Below, piece after piece: positions 34,695 through 43,395 of a stretch of DNA of 64,000 nucleotides. Each line of letters opens with the position of its first letter. Position 1 is the stretch's first letter. A program made the position numbers and the translations under genes. The DNA comes from an uncultured Aquimarina sp. (GTDB lineage Bacteria; Bacteroidota; Bacteroidia; Flavobacteriales; Flavobacteriaceae): contig CANMSO010000001.1 of assembly GCA_947500545.1 (NCBI GenBank), positions 930,001-994,000 of the forward strand, written 5' to 3'. A model generated the notes under the pieces. It did no database searches. It was not told the DNA's origin and saw nothing but the letters and a program-made list of their open reading frames with translations.

Positions 34695-35795
34695 CTAGTT
34701 GATGTCTTCACCTTTTTTTAGTTTTTCAAGTGCTCCCGTAAGTCTTGGCTTAAATCTTTCTGGTGCATTTGTCATCGCAACATTTATAGATTTAATAGCA
34801 TTTTTATAATCTCCTGTTGCAGAATAGGCTCGTGCTAATCCAAAATTAGATGGCCAGGCTCCATTATTATTTTTTACATTATTTTTTAGAATTACCAGAG
34901 CCTTGTCTTTTTGTCCTTGACCTATAAGTCCGGTTCCTAATTGATACACCTGAGAGGCCGTACCTAATTTGGCAGCTTTATCAACGAGCGACATTGCGTC
35001 ATCCATTTTACCTTGTTTTGCAAGTATTCTAGATTTAAGCGAAAGGTTTGAAAAAGTCTCTTTACTAAAGAAAGCCCCACTTATTGACGCATTTACCCAT
35101 TCGAGTGCTTGATCCAACTCTCCAGCATTAAATGCATAATTAGCTGCGCTATCCCAGTTTGACTGTGTAAAACCAGGTGAGTTACGAAGGTCACTTTTAA
35201 TTCCCTTCATCACAATATCTTTTACATTAACTTCAATCTTAAAAGGTATTTCTTTTTTCTCCCATCGTAAAGCAGCAATCGTGCTATTAGCTTCATATCT
35301 TGGAAATAAAAAAGTTAATGTTTCTGTATGTGGTATGTCATTAGTTTTTACATCTACGCGTAATGCATCATCTTTTTCATCATAGAAGTAACTTCCCCAT
35401 GCATTAGCATCTTTAGAAAATATTATGGTGGCGCCTTCATCTTCCTTAACAGCAATATGAAGACCATATTTACCAGCTTTGATATCTTTTCCTTCTACTT
35501 TTACATCATGGGTAAATTCTATCGTAGAATTTGCATTAGCTCCCGCTCTCCAAGGAGCTGCGGTTGAGGTTCCAAAACCAAGATTGTTATATCCATAAGG
35601 GACTAATTTTCCCCAAATTTCACGTTCTTTTACACTCGGTCGACCATAATCAATGGTGATGTTGGTGATTCCTACACGTTGCATTACTTGTGCTCGTTGA
35701 CTTCCTTCGGGTGTTTTAAGCTGTGCATTTGCTTGTGTAGAAAATAGCAGCATTGCCCCCGCAATGCATGCGACTAAGGGGTTGGATTGTTTCAT
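34695..35795 (-). CDS. Exported DUF2911 domain protein with TPR-like C-terminus
   Basis: A protein of 366 residues from the ATG at 35795 (an ATG at 35804 is equally possible; one at 35861 adds a non-signal segment). The signal peptide ends TQANAQ. Residues about 25-190 are DUF2911, recognised by ITIDYGRPSVKEREIWGKLVPYG, WRAGANANSTIEF and KAGKYGLHIAV; residues 215-366 carry TPR-like helix pairs (WDSAANYAFNAGELDQALEWVNASI, FGLARAYSATGDYKNAIKSINVAM). DUF2911 proteins are common exported Bacteroidota proteins of unknown role. Monocistronic, with its own terminator. Confidence 0.88.
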   Translation of the reverse strand: MKQSNPLVACIAGAMLLFSTQANAQLKTPEGSQRAQVMQRVGITNITIDYGRPSVKEREIWGKLVPYGYNNLGFGTSTAAPWRAGANANSTIEFTHDVKVEGKDIKAGKYGLHIAVKEDEGATIIFSKDANAWGSYFYDEKDDALRVDVKTNDIPHTETLTFLFPRYEANSTIAALRWEKKEIPFKIEVNVKDIVMKGIKSDLRNSPGFTQSNWDSAANYAFNAGELDQALEWVNASISGAFFSKETFSNLSLKSRILAKQGKMDDAMSLVDKAAKLGTASQVYQLGTGLIGQGQKDKALVILKNNVKNNNGAWPSNFGLARAYSATGDYKNAIKSINVAMTNAPERFKPRLTGALEKLKKGEDIN

Positions 35796-35940
35796 GACTG
35801 ACATTTTTGAATTAATTATTATCACTAAAAAGAAACCATATCTGATTTCTGACCATAACAATGTAGTATGTAATCATTAATCCTAATGTTACTGTAGTGT
35901 TAAACTCAAATAAAAAGTCACAATTGATTGTTAAACGGGC

Positions 35941-37170
35941 TTATTCCTTTAACAACTGGTTAACAAAACCCTCGAACTCAGTCTTAAACTCAACATATTT
36001 CTGCCCGGTAGCAGGACCATTAAAACCTGTATGTATCTTGCGTACTTTTCCTTTTTTATCAATGAAAACCGTTGTTGGATATGACAGTACATGATTGAGC
36101 ATAGGGAGTTTTTCCTGTGCTTTTTGCTTATCCGAAGTTCCGTATTGAGCAAGTAAAACAGGATATTCTACATTTAACTTATCTTGTAAACGTTTTATAG
36201 ATTTAATCGCTTTCTCAGGAGTTCTGGCATATTCAAAGGCCAGTGCGATAAACTCCACATCTTTTTCTTTATTACGATTAAAGAAATCTACATAATATTT
36301 TGTTTCATCCATACAATTTGGACACCAAGTTCCCATTATCTGCACAATTACCACTTTGTCTTTAAATCGATCATCTACTAGAGAAACTTGCTTACCATCA
36401 ACATCTGGAAAACTAAATTCAAAAGTATCATAACCTTCTTTTAGAAAAGTTAATGAATCTTCTGATGGTAATTCGTAAGACTCATTTCTTTTTGCCGTAA
36501 ATGGTTCTTTCCAATGATTTCCAGAATAAAAATAACCATTAATTAGGGTATCTGTAACGGTGCCTGTAAATAGAAAAGCATGTGCTCCATCAAAAGTAGA
36601 TAGCTGTAGTCCATTGTTATTAATCACCCCTTCCAAATATCGATAATCCCCCGTTGTTGTTCTAAAGGTTCCTGTAACAACATTTCCATTCTGCTTAAAA
36701 ACACCCTTAGCAATATATCTATCTTCATCACTATCTTTACTAAAAACCGTTTCCCAATTACCAGTTATATCGTAAGAAGGCTTAGAATCAATACCAAACC
36801 TGTCTTGTTCACCATATTTTGCAGTAAAAGGTACTACTCTATCTAAACTTTGTTTGATAAAACTTCCTGAGATAGTTGCAGAATCTATAAATTTTGCAGC
36901 AACGTACCCCTCAAACACAGGAAATTTAATTTTTATAGAATCTCCATTAATCTCAATCTCATCTACATTAATGGTTTCTTCGGCATTAAATATTTTTAAT
37001 GTTTGATCATCCATAACTTCGAATAAAAAAGGAAGTTGCTCATCATCCTGAAGACTAAGCGTTGCACGCCACGGGCCGCTTTTAAAATCAATCTTATTCA
37101 ATGTTTCTTCTTTTTTACAAGAAATGAACAAAGTCAAAACAGCAAGTAATAAAATATATTGTTTTTTCAT
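35941..37170 (-). CDS. TlpA/ResA-like thioredoxin-fold lipoprotein
   Basis: A 409-residue lipoprotein (LFIS before Cys18) facing the periplasm. Residues 25-245 form a beta-rich N-terminal part with repeated lipocalin-like strands (TGNWETVF, GVFKQNGNVVTGTFRTTTGDYRYLEG). Residues 250-405 are a TlpA/AhpC-TSA thioredoxin domain with the redox pair in GTWCPNC (Cys283, Cys286) and a cis-Pro region SYPTTVFIDKKGKVR. It should reduce or exchange disulfides of secreted proteins or haem-maturation substrates, but the client is unknown. Long N-terminal extensions are usual in Bacteroidota TlpA lipoproteins. Confidence 0.9.
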   Translation of the reverse strand: MKKQYILLLAVLTLFISCKKEETLNKIDFKSGPWRATLSLQDDEQLPFLFEVMDDQTLKIFNAEETINVDEIEINGDSIKIKFPVFEGYVAAKFIDSATISGSFIKQSLDRVVPFTAKYGEQDRFGIDSKPSYDITGNWETVFSKDSDEDRYIAKGVFKQNGNVVTGTFRTTTGDYRYLEGVINNNGLQLSTFDGAHAFLFTGTVTDTLINGYFYSGNHWKEPFTAKRNESYELPSEDSLTFLKEGYDTFEFSFPDVDGKQVSLVDDRFKDKVVIVQIMGTWCPNCMDETKYYVDFFNRNKEKDVEFIALAFEYARTPEKAIKSIKRLQDKLNVEYPVLLAQYGTSDKQKAQEKLPMLNHVLSYPTTVFIDKKGKVRKIHTGFNGPATGQKYVEFKTEFEGFVNQLLKE

Positions 37171-37182
37171 ATCATTTATAAA

Positions 37183-37217
37183 AAAGCCTGAGAAACATTG
37201 TATAGTTACCAGGCTTT
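37183..37217 (-). terminator. Terminator after the small Lys-rich exported protein gene
   Basis: AAAGCCTG (37183-37190) and CAGGCTTT (37210-37217) form an 8-bp stem with a 19-base loop; the minus-strand copy is followed by a T-run. It lies just upstream of the TlpA-like gene, insulating it. Confidence 0.6.
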
Positions 37218-37239
37218 AGCATCTTTGTTAGTATAGTTT

Positions 37240-37596
37240 TTAATGTCTTTTCTCCTTAATTATAGTAGAGTCATTCGATTTTTTCAGCTTTTGTTTCGAA
37301 TTAGTTTTGATATCTTTATTTTTCTGCTTTTTCTTATCTTTCTTTGATTCAACTTCATTCAATACTGGTTTTCCTTGCTCATCAAAATAAGGTCTAAATC
37401 CTACTTTTTCTTGAGAAATACCCTTTTTATGGGTTTTAGAAGGCGATGAAATTGTTTTTTTTCTGTTCTTTACTACATTTTTATCTTTTCCTTGTTTTTC
37501 AATCTCTTTCATATTAAGCTGATCCTGAGCGCAGACAATATCTGTACTAAAAAACATAAGTACAAAACCTATTAATATATATTTGAGGCTATCCAT
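37240..37596 (-). CDS. Small exported lysine-rich protein
   Basis: A 118-residue protein with a signal peptide (residues 1-23, ending DIVCAQ). The mature part is about one third Lys, with low-complexity KKDKKKQKNKDIK-type runs and a short ordered-looking segment VGFRPYFDEQGKPVLNEV in the middle. No family recognised. It lies downstream of another charged exported protein on the same strand, and may be structural or bind nucleic acid or anionic polymers. Confidence 0.55.
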   Translation of the reverse strand: MDSLKYILIGFVLMFFSTDIVCAQDQLNMKEIEKQGKDKNVVKNRKKTISSPSKTHKKGISQEKVGFRPYFDEQGKPVLNEVESKKDKKKQKNKDIKTNSKQKLKKSNDSTIIKEKRH

Positions 37597-37661
37597 ATTT
37601 CAAATCTTAAAATTTTATCAAAAATACTAAAAAGAATGATCTCTCATTAATACTTCAACAC

Positions 37662-38369
37662 TTACTGATCATCAGAATAGACTTTATCAAGTTTTTCTTT
37701 TCCTTCTTTGATCTTTTTCTTTCCTTTTGTTAAAGATTCTTCAAGAGCCTTCAATTTCTCCTCAGCTTTAGCAATTTTAGCTTCCTTTTCTGCAATTTCT
37801 TCAGGTGTAAGAGCATCGTCTCCTTTCTTTTCTTTTGATTTTGCCAGGCGTTCTTTTGCTGCAGCTATTTTTTCTTTACCCTTCAGAATTTTAGATTCAT
37901 TTTTTTCGAACATCTCACTACGTTCTTTTGCCTTGTTCTTTGCTTCTTCTGCCCTGGACATTCCAAACTCCTTACCTTTCAGCCCTTCTTTATTTTTACC
38001 ATAAGCTTTGCTTTTTGCTTCTTTTTCGGTCTTTTTAATGGCTTTCTCTGCTCTCTCTTCTTCTTTTTCAGTCTTTTTCTCAGCTTTTTCTTTTCTATCT
38101 TCTATCTTACTCTTTATTTCTTCTTTCGCTTCTTTAGTCTTTTCTTTTGCATTTTCTCTTGCCTCTTCTGCCTTGTTCTTCGCCTCTTCTCTTGCTTCTT
38201 CTGCTCTTTCTTTACCCTTTTGCTTTAATTCTTTAGACGTTTCTTTCCCTTCTTTTTTCTTTTGTGCAACTTTTTCTTTTGCATCTTGAGATTTACCTTG
38301 AGCATAAGTCATCTGACTTGTAAAGGTGAAAATTATTATAAATACAAATGTCAATCTAATTAGTCTCAT
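37662..38369 (-). CDS. Exported Lys/Glu-rich coiled-coil protein
   Basis: A 235-residue protein with a signal peptide (residues 1-23, ending MTYAQ). The rest is dominated by K, E and A in heptad-like runs such as KAEEARENAKEKTKEAKEEI, giving a long single helix or coiled coil. The composition resembles apolipoprotein- or LEA-like exported helices. It has no cysteines or enzymatic motif. The S/F-rich open frames on the opposite strand are artefacts of this composition. It may stabilise the envelope or bind surfaces; this is a guess. Confidence 0.6.
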   Translation of the reverse strand: MRLIRLTFVFIIIFTFTSQMTYAQGKSQDAKEKVAQKKKEGKETSKELKQKGKERAEEAREEAKNKAEEARENAKEKTKEAKEEIKSKIEDRKEKAEKKTEKEEERAEKAIKKTEKEAKSKAYGKNKEGLKGKEFGMSRAEEAKNKAKERSEMFEKNESKILKGKEKIAAAKERLAKSKEKKGDDALTPEEIAEKEAKIAKAEEKLKALEESLTKGKKKIKEGKEKLDKVYSDDQ

Positions 38370-38436
38370 GATTCATTTCTATTAATATTAAACAAATTGT
38401 TATTACGGGTATGTAACGGTTTATGAGTACCCCAAA

Positions 38437-38640
38437 TCAGATATTATCTAAATCTTCTAAAGAATCTTCTAATTCCTTGGCCTTGGTTTCGACCTCTTCT
38501 GTGACCTGATCCAACTCAGATTCGACAGCTTCAATTTTCTCAATTGCAGCTTTGGTCTCTTCTTCTTCTTTCTTTTTATCTGTACAAGAAACAATACCAA
38601 GAATAAACAATAAGGTAAATAACTTAAAAAGTGTTTTCAT
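38437..38640 (-). CDS. Small acidic coiled-coil lipoprotein
   Basis: A 67-residue lipoprotein: LGIVS before Cys19, then Asp-Lys-rich linker and one acidic helix (IEKIEAVESELDQVTEEVE) to the end. The layout of lipid anchor plus 45-residue helix resembles Lpp-like or alanine-zipper small lipoproteins, which link the outer membrane to something else; no Lys-anchored terminus is present. First of three charged envelope proteins on this strand. Confidence 0.6.
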   Translation of the reverse strand: MKTLFKLFTLLFILGIVSCTDKKKEEEETKAAIEKIEAVESELDQVTEEVETKAKELEDSLEDLDNI

Positions 38641-38711
38641 AATTATAGTTTGTTAGTATATCCTTTAATAAAGATAATATAATTTTATTTGAGATAACCT
38701 TTTATTCCTGT

Positions 38712-38741
38712 TTGTAACCTCTATCCAATATATTATCTTTA
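38712..38741 (+). promoter_or_regulatory. pheT promoter
   Basis: TTG (38712-38714), 19 bases, TATCTTTA (38734-38741): one mismatch from TAnnTTTG, 25 bases before the ATG. Confidence 0.6.
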
Positions 38742-38766
38742 CCGATTGAATTAAGAAAGATCACAA

Positions 38767-41193
38767 ATGAAAATTTCATATAACTGGTTAAAACAGTTTA
38801 TTAACCTTGATTGGGACGCAGAAAAAGCAAGTGAGTTACTTACAGATTTAGGTCTTGAGGTAGAGGGAATAGAAACCTATCAAAGTGTAAAAGGCGGCCT
38901 TGAAGGTGTCGTAGTAGGACAGGTGTTAAATTGTGAAAAACACCCTAATGCCGATAAATTAAAGATTACAAAAGTGGATCTGGGAAATGGTAATCCTGTC
39001 CAGATAGTATGTGGTGCACCAAATGTAGCCGCTGGTCAAAAAGTACCCGTAGCTACCATTGGAACCAAGCTATATGATGAAGAAGGAAAGGAATGGAAAA
39101 TCAAAAAAGGAAAAATTAGAGGTGAAGAAAGTCATGGTATGATCTGTGCCGAGGATGAATTAGGACTTGGAAAAAGCCATGATGGCATTATGGTTCTTGA
39201 CTCTAATATTTCTGTGGGGACCAAAGTTTCGGAGATTTTTGATATAGAAAATGATCAAATTTTTGAAATCGGACTTACTCCAAATCGTGCAGATGCCATG
39301 AGTCATTGGGGTACCGCACGTGACCTGAAAGCGGGATTAATGCAGAAGGATATCAACATAGAACTTATTACTCCTTCTGTAAGTAGTTTTAGAGTTGAAA
39401 ATAGAGTAAATAAAATTGATATTGAAGTCAAAGATGCAGATCTGGCTCCAAGATATTGTGGGGTAACTATTTCTAACATCAAAGTGAGTGAGTCTCCAAA
39501 TTGGCTACAACATAGACTTAAGGCTATTGGAATTACTCCAAAAAACAATGTAGTAGATATTACAAATTACGTGTTACATGAATTAGGGCAACCCCTACAT
39601 GCATTTGACTCTGACTACATTGAAGGTGATAAAATTGAAGTAAAAAGATTAGAGAGCGGCACTAAGTTTACTACTTTGGACGAAGTAGAACGCGAATTAC
39701 ACGCTGAAGATCTCATGATTTGCGACGGAGTAAAACCACTTTGTATTGCAGGTGTATTTGGAGGTATAAACTCTGGTGTTACAGAAACTACAACATCTAT
39801 TTTTCTTGAAAGCGCGTATTTTAACCCTGTAAGTGTTCGTAAAACTGCAAAGCGTCACGGATTAAATACTGATGCCTCCTTTAGATTTGAACGAGGTATT
39901 GATCCTAATGTAACAGAGTACGCATTAAAAAGAGCAGCCCTTCTTATACAGGAACTAGCTGGAGGAGTTATTTCTAGTGAGGTAATAGATTTGTACCCAA
40001 AGAAAATTGAAGATTTTCAGGTGTTCTTGTCATACGAAAATGTTACTAAACTAATTGGCGAGGAACTCCCACAAGAAACTATAAAAAGTATTCTTTCTTC
40101 CCTAGAGATTAAAGTGAATAGTGTAAATGAAATTGGTATTGGATTGACTATCCCTGCCTATAGAAATGATGTACAAAGAGAAGCTGATGTTATTGAAGAA
40201 ATTCTAAGAGTTTATGGATATAATAATATTGGTTTTACGCAAAAATTAAATGCATCAATATCGGCTATAGATAAGTTCTCTGATCATACTGTACAAAATA
40301 CAATATCAAACCAATTGATTGGTCAAGGTTTTAATGAGATGTTGGCAAATTCATTAACTTCACCAGAGTATATAGACTTAAGTGATCAATTGAAGTCTGA
40401 AAATAATGTTGAAATGCTAAATCCACTAAGTAACGATTTATCTGTGTTAAGACAATCGCTACTTTTCTCTGGTTTAGAAGCTGTTTCATATAATATCAAC
40501 AGGAAGCGAGCTGATCTCAAACTGTTTGAATATGGTAAGACTTACCATGATTATAATGGTGAAAGAATTGAGAATAAGCACTTAAGTATAGTCATATCAG
40601 GTAATAGAGCTAAGGAAAGTTGGAAAACAAGCCAACAGACTAGTGATTTCTTTTATTTAAAAGGTATTGTAGTATCTGTTTTAGATCGTTTAGGGTTAAC
40701 AAAACTAAAAACCTCACCAATTAAAAATGATCTATTTTCTGAAGGTTTATCTTTTGCTATTGGCAAAGCTAAATTAGTAGACTTTGGGATTGTTAAAAAA
40801 CCTATTTTAAAGCATTTTTCAATTTCGCAGGAAGTATTGTATGCTGATTTTAACTGGGACACAATCTTAGAATATGCAAAACATAATAAAGTTAGGTATA
40901 CTGATATTCCAAAATTTCCTGAAGTAAGAAGAGACTTTGCTCTTTTGCTTGACGAAACTATAAAATTTGAGGAAATTAATACAATTGCTAGACAAACGGA
41001 AAAACTACTCTTGAAAGAAGTGAGTTTATTTGATGTCTATCAAGGAAAAAGCTTACCAAAAGGAAAAAAATCATATGCCGTTAGTTTTACTATTCAGGAT
41101 GAAAATAAAACACTTACAGATAAGCAAATTGATAAAATTATGAACAAGTTGCAACATAATTTTGAAAGTAAATTAGGAGCTGAACTTAGATAA
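38767..41193 (+). CDS. pheT: Phenylalanine--tRNA ligase beta subunit
   Basis: An 808-residue beta chain of the alpha2-beta2 enzyme that charges tRNA-Phe. It starts MKISYNWLKQF, has the tRNA-binding OB domain at about 40-155 (VVVGQVLNCEKHPNADKL), the B3/B4 editing domain (VVDITNYVLHELGQPLHAFD, GINSGVTE), B5 at about 400-475, and the ferredoxin-fold anticodon-binding domain at the end (FPEVRRDFALLL). All parts are present. pheS is not adjacent, as is usual in Bacteroidota. It is followed by a PQQ-like gene with 149 bases between. Confidence 0.97.
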   Translation: MKISYNWLKQFINLDWDAEKASELLTDLGLEVEGIETYQSVKGGLEGVVVGQVLNCEKHPNADKLKITKVDLGNGNPVQIVCGAPNVAAGQKVPVATIGTKLYDEEGKEWKIKKGKIRGEESHGMICAEDELGLGKSHDGIMVLDSNISVGTKVSEIFDIENDQIFEIGLTPNRADAMSHWGTARDLKAGLMQKDINIELITPSVSSFRVENRVNKIDIEVKDADLAPRYCGVTISNIKVSESPNWLQHRLKAIGITPKNNVVDITNYVLHELGQPLHAFDSDYIEGDKIEVKRLESGTKFTTLDEVERELHAEDLMICDGVKPLCIAGVFGGINSGVTETTTSIFLESAYFNPVSVRKTAKRHGLNTDASFRFERGIDPNVTEYALKRAALLIQELAGGVISSEVIDLYPKKIEDFQVFLSYENVTKLIGEELPQETIKSILSSLEIKVNSVNEIGIGLTIPAYRNDVQREADVIEEILRVYGYNNIGFTQKLNASISAIDKFSDHTVQNTISNQLIGQGFNEMLANSLTSPEYIDLSDQLKSENNVEMLNPLSNDLSVLRQSLLFSGLEAVSYNINRKRADLKLFEYGKTYHDYNGERIENKHLSIVISGNRAKESWKTSQQTSDFFYLKGIVVSVLDRLGLTKLKTSPIKNDLFSEGLSFAIGKAKLVDFGIVKKPILKHFSISQEVLYADFNWDTILEYAKHNKVRYTDIPKFPEVRRDFALLLDETIKFEEINTIARQTEKLLLKEVSLFDVYQGKSLPKGKKSYAVSFTIQDENKTLTDKQIDKIMNKLQHNFESKLGAELR

Positions 41194-41342
41194 ATAAAGT
41201 TATATGTAATTTACAAAGCATATCTTGTCTGTTTAATTTTAAAATAACAATCAATTTATTGAACAAATTAGCGATAAAGTGTATTTTAATACGTTTTGGT
41301 AGTACCAAAACGTTTTTTACTAATCTAAACCCCCTCATAAAC

Positions 41343-43205
41343 ATGAGAAAAATCTATCTCTTATCTACTTTTGTAGTTCTAACAATTACATTTGGATTTT
41401 CACAAGAAAAACTTTGGGAAATCGATCTCAAAGAAACACTTTACGAAGTAGGTTGGATTAAACAATCCAACGATGGTTTAATAATAGCTTCTGGAGCAAA
41501 AGGACTATTAGCTATGAACAATACTACCGGAGAAACTATTTGGCACAATAAAGAACTTAAAGGGATTGACAAAAATACTTTCCTAACTATAGATGGGTTA
41601 CCTCTTTTTTATGTTGAATATGTACCATTGGCAGGAAAAACAAGAGGAATCATAATTAACTCAAGCAATGGAGATGTAGTTTTTGATACAAAGGATGAAG
41701 GCTATAGAATCAAAGAATTTACTATGTTACCAGAAAATGGTATTATTCTTTTTGAGTTGACCAAAGACAAGGAGCGCTACTTAATGAGCTTCAGTCTAAA
41801 AACCTGGAAAAAAGAATGGCTAACTCCAATGGGAGAAAGTAAAGGTCTTATTAAGAGTCTTATCACAAAAAGAAGCTTTATAGATCATGGACCATATTTC
41901 AATAAAGAGAATAATTTAATTGTAGGTATAAAAAATGAAATATTTACTATTAATGGTTCTAATGGTGAAATCGTTTGGCAACATGAGGCTGATAAAAAAA
42001 TCAAAGCCTTAGTCTATTCCCAAGTCAATAACAGCTTATATTTAGGTATAAAAAAATCAAAAAAATTAACGGTCCTTGATCCATCCAATGGAAGTGACAT
42101 TACTCCGGGTAAATTAAAACTAAGAGGAACATTAATTGATGTACGTCCGGATGAAGCAAATAATTTAATCTTAGTAGAAACCGAAGGGTTTAATATTATT
42201 GACCCAACTACCAATGAGTTTAAATGGAAAAAGAGCTTTAAAATAGATTATCTTGATGAAGTAATTCCTCATCAAAAAGGTTTAATCGCAATTGGTAAAG
42301 ACGAAAAAGACGGAACCATATCCTTGGTAAATGAACAAGGAGAAAAAATCTGGACTAGTAAAGTAAAAGGATATTCGTATTATGTGACTCCAACAGACAA
42401 GGGTGTAATGTATGTATCTACAGAAAGATCAAATATCCTTGATTTTGAAAAGGGAAAAGATGTTTGGGATAAAGATGTTAAATTCAGATCAATACCCGCT
42501 GTCACTTATGACGAGAAAGAAAACAAAGTAATACTTTTTGAAAATAAAAAGGGATACAAATTTGATCTTCAATCAGGAAAAATTGATTTATTCGCTGAAG
42601 ATGTACTACTAGAAGACGTAAAAAAGAAAACTCCTCTTTTGGCAGAGTATGTACAAGATGGGGGTTACCTTTTATACACTGGTCAGCATTTATCTTTACT
42701 ATCTTCTTCTGGTGATTTGAAATACACTAAATATTATGAACCTGCGTCAGACCTTAAAGGTTTTATTGCTCTTGCCGAAACTGGATTAGCAATCGCCGGG
42801 GTGGATTTAGATATAAGCGGGTCAATGGAGAACATTAGTCAACTCTCTGCATTATCTAGTGGTGCATATATTGGATCTAAAGATCAAACCGATGGAACTA
42901 CAACAGAGTCTGTCGTGGCAGGTTTATATGTTGGTGATGAACAAAATATGGCTACTGTATTTGAAATTACCAAAACTAGGTATTCGAATTCAAAAAGTAT
43001 TAAAAGTCATAAATTCGTTGTTACTAAAATAAAAAGTGAAACGGCTCCTACCAAGCACGCTATATATATGATTAATAAGAAAACTGGAGCAACTGATAAA
43101 CAAATTGACCTTTTAGATAAAACTCCCAATTATTTAATTGACGAGATCGATGATGTAATTTTTATTAATGAAAAGAACCATCTTATATCTTCCTATAAAT
43201 TTTAA
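41343..43205 (+). CDS. Exported PQQ-like beta-propeller protein
   Basis: A protein of 620 residues from the ATG at 41343, which gives a good signal peptide (MRKIYLLSTFVVLTITFGFSQE); an open frame from a TTG at 41259 would add 28 residues. The mature protein is a series of PQQ-type blades: TGETIWHNKEL, NGDVVFDTKDEG, NGEIVWQHEAD, EQGEKIWTSKV. It resembles BamB/PQQ enzyme propellers without a visible dehydrogenase active site, so a binding or scaffold role is likely. A strong terminator follows. Confidence 0.8.
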   Translation: MRKIYLLSTFVVLTITFGFSQEKLWEIDLKETLYEVGWIKQSNDGLIIASGAKGLLAMNNTTGETIWHNKELKGIDKNTFLTIDGLPLFYVEYVPLAGKTRGIIINSSNGDVVFDTKDEGYRIKEFTMLPENGIILFELTKDKERYLMSFSLKTWKKEWLTPMGESKGLIKSLITKRSFIDHGPYFNKENNLIVGIKNEIFTINGSNGEIVWQHEADKKIKALVYSQVNNSLYLGIKKSKKLTVLDPSNGSDITPGKLKLRGTLIDVRPDEANNLILVETEGFNIIDPTTNEFKWKKSFKIDYLDEVIPHQKGLIAIGKDEKDGTISLVNEQGEKIWTSKVKGYSYYVTPTDKGVMYVSTERSNILDFEKGKDVWDKDVKFRSIPAVTYDEKENKVILFENKKGYKFDLQSGKIDLFAEDVLLEDVKKKTPLLAEYVQDGGYLLYTGQHLSLLSSSGDLKYTKYYEPASDLKGFIALAETGLAIAGVDLDISGSMENISQLSALSSGAYIGSKDQTDGTTTESVVAGLYVGDEQNMATVFEITKTRYSNSKSIKSHKFVVTKIKSETAPTKHAIYMINKKTGATDKQIDLLDKTPNYLIDEIDDVIFINEKNHLISSYKF

Positions 43206-43231
43206 ATCTGATTAATATCAGACATAATTTT

Positions 43232-43266
43232 AAAAGAGGCTGTTTGTTTAACAGCCTCTTTTTTTA
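43232..43266 (+). terminator. Strong terminator after the PQQ-like gene
   Basis: A 13-bp perfect stem (43232-43244 with 43250-43262; GAGGCTGTT pairing AACAGCCTC), loop TGTTT, then a T-run. Confidence 0.9.
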
Positions 43267-43316
43267 TTCCTCAAAAAGTTATATTTATGCTGTAAGACCA
43301 AATAAAATAGATAAAT

Positions 43317-43341
43317 GACAGATAGGTGACACCTAAATGTC
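43317..43341 (+). promoter_or_regulatory. Dyad operator upstream of the HTH-hydrolase fusion
   Basis: A core palindrome TAGGTGACACCTA (43323-43335) is centred on one base and flanked symmetrically by GACA (43317-43320) and TGTC (43338-43341). It sits about 25 bases before an exact -7 element, near the -33 position, so a bound protein would affect initiation. Autoregulation by the adjacent HTH domain is likely but inferred. Confidence 0.55.
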
Positions 43342-43365
43342 GTAGTAAAAACAAAGAGCTATTGA

Positions 43366-43373
43366 TAGCTTTG
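43366..43373 (+). promoter_or_regulatory. -7 element of the fusion gene
   Basis: TAGCTTTG is an exact TAnnTTTG match 23 bases before the ATG. No TTG lies at the usual distance, consistent with an activated or regulated promoter. Confidence 0.5.
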
Positions 43374-43395
43374 CTCTAAACAAAATTATAAAACT

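Noticed and set aside
37708..38289. Two long + strand frames rich in Ser, Phe and Ala opposite the Lys/Glu-rich gene
   Set aside because: They are mirror artefacts of K/E-rich codons on the minus strand and show no start context or domain.
41259..41342. TTG-started extension of the PQQ-like gene
   Set aside because: The added residues would bury the signal peptide; ATG at 41343 fits an exported protein.
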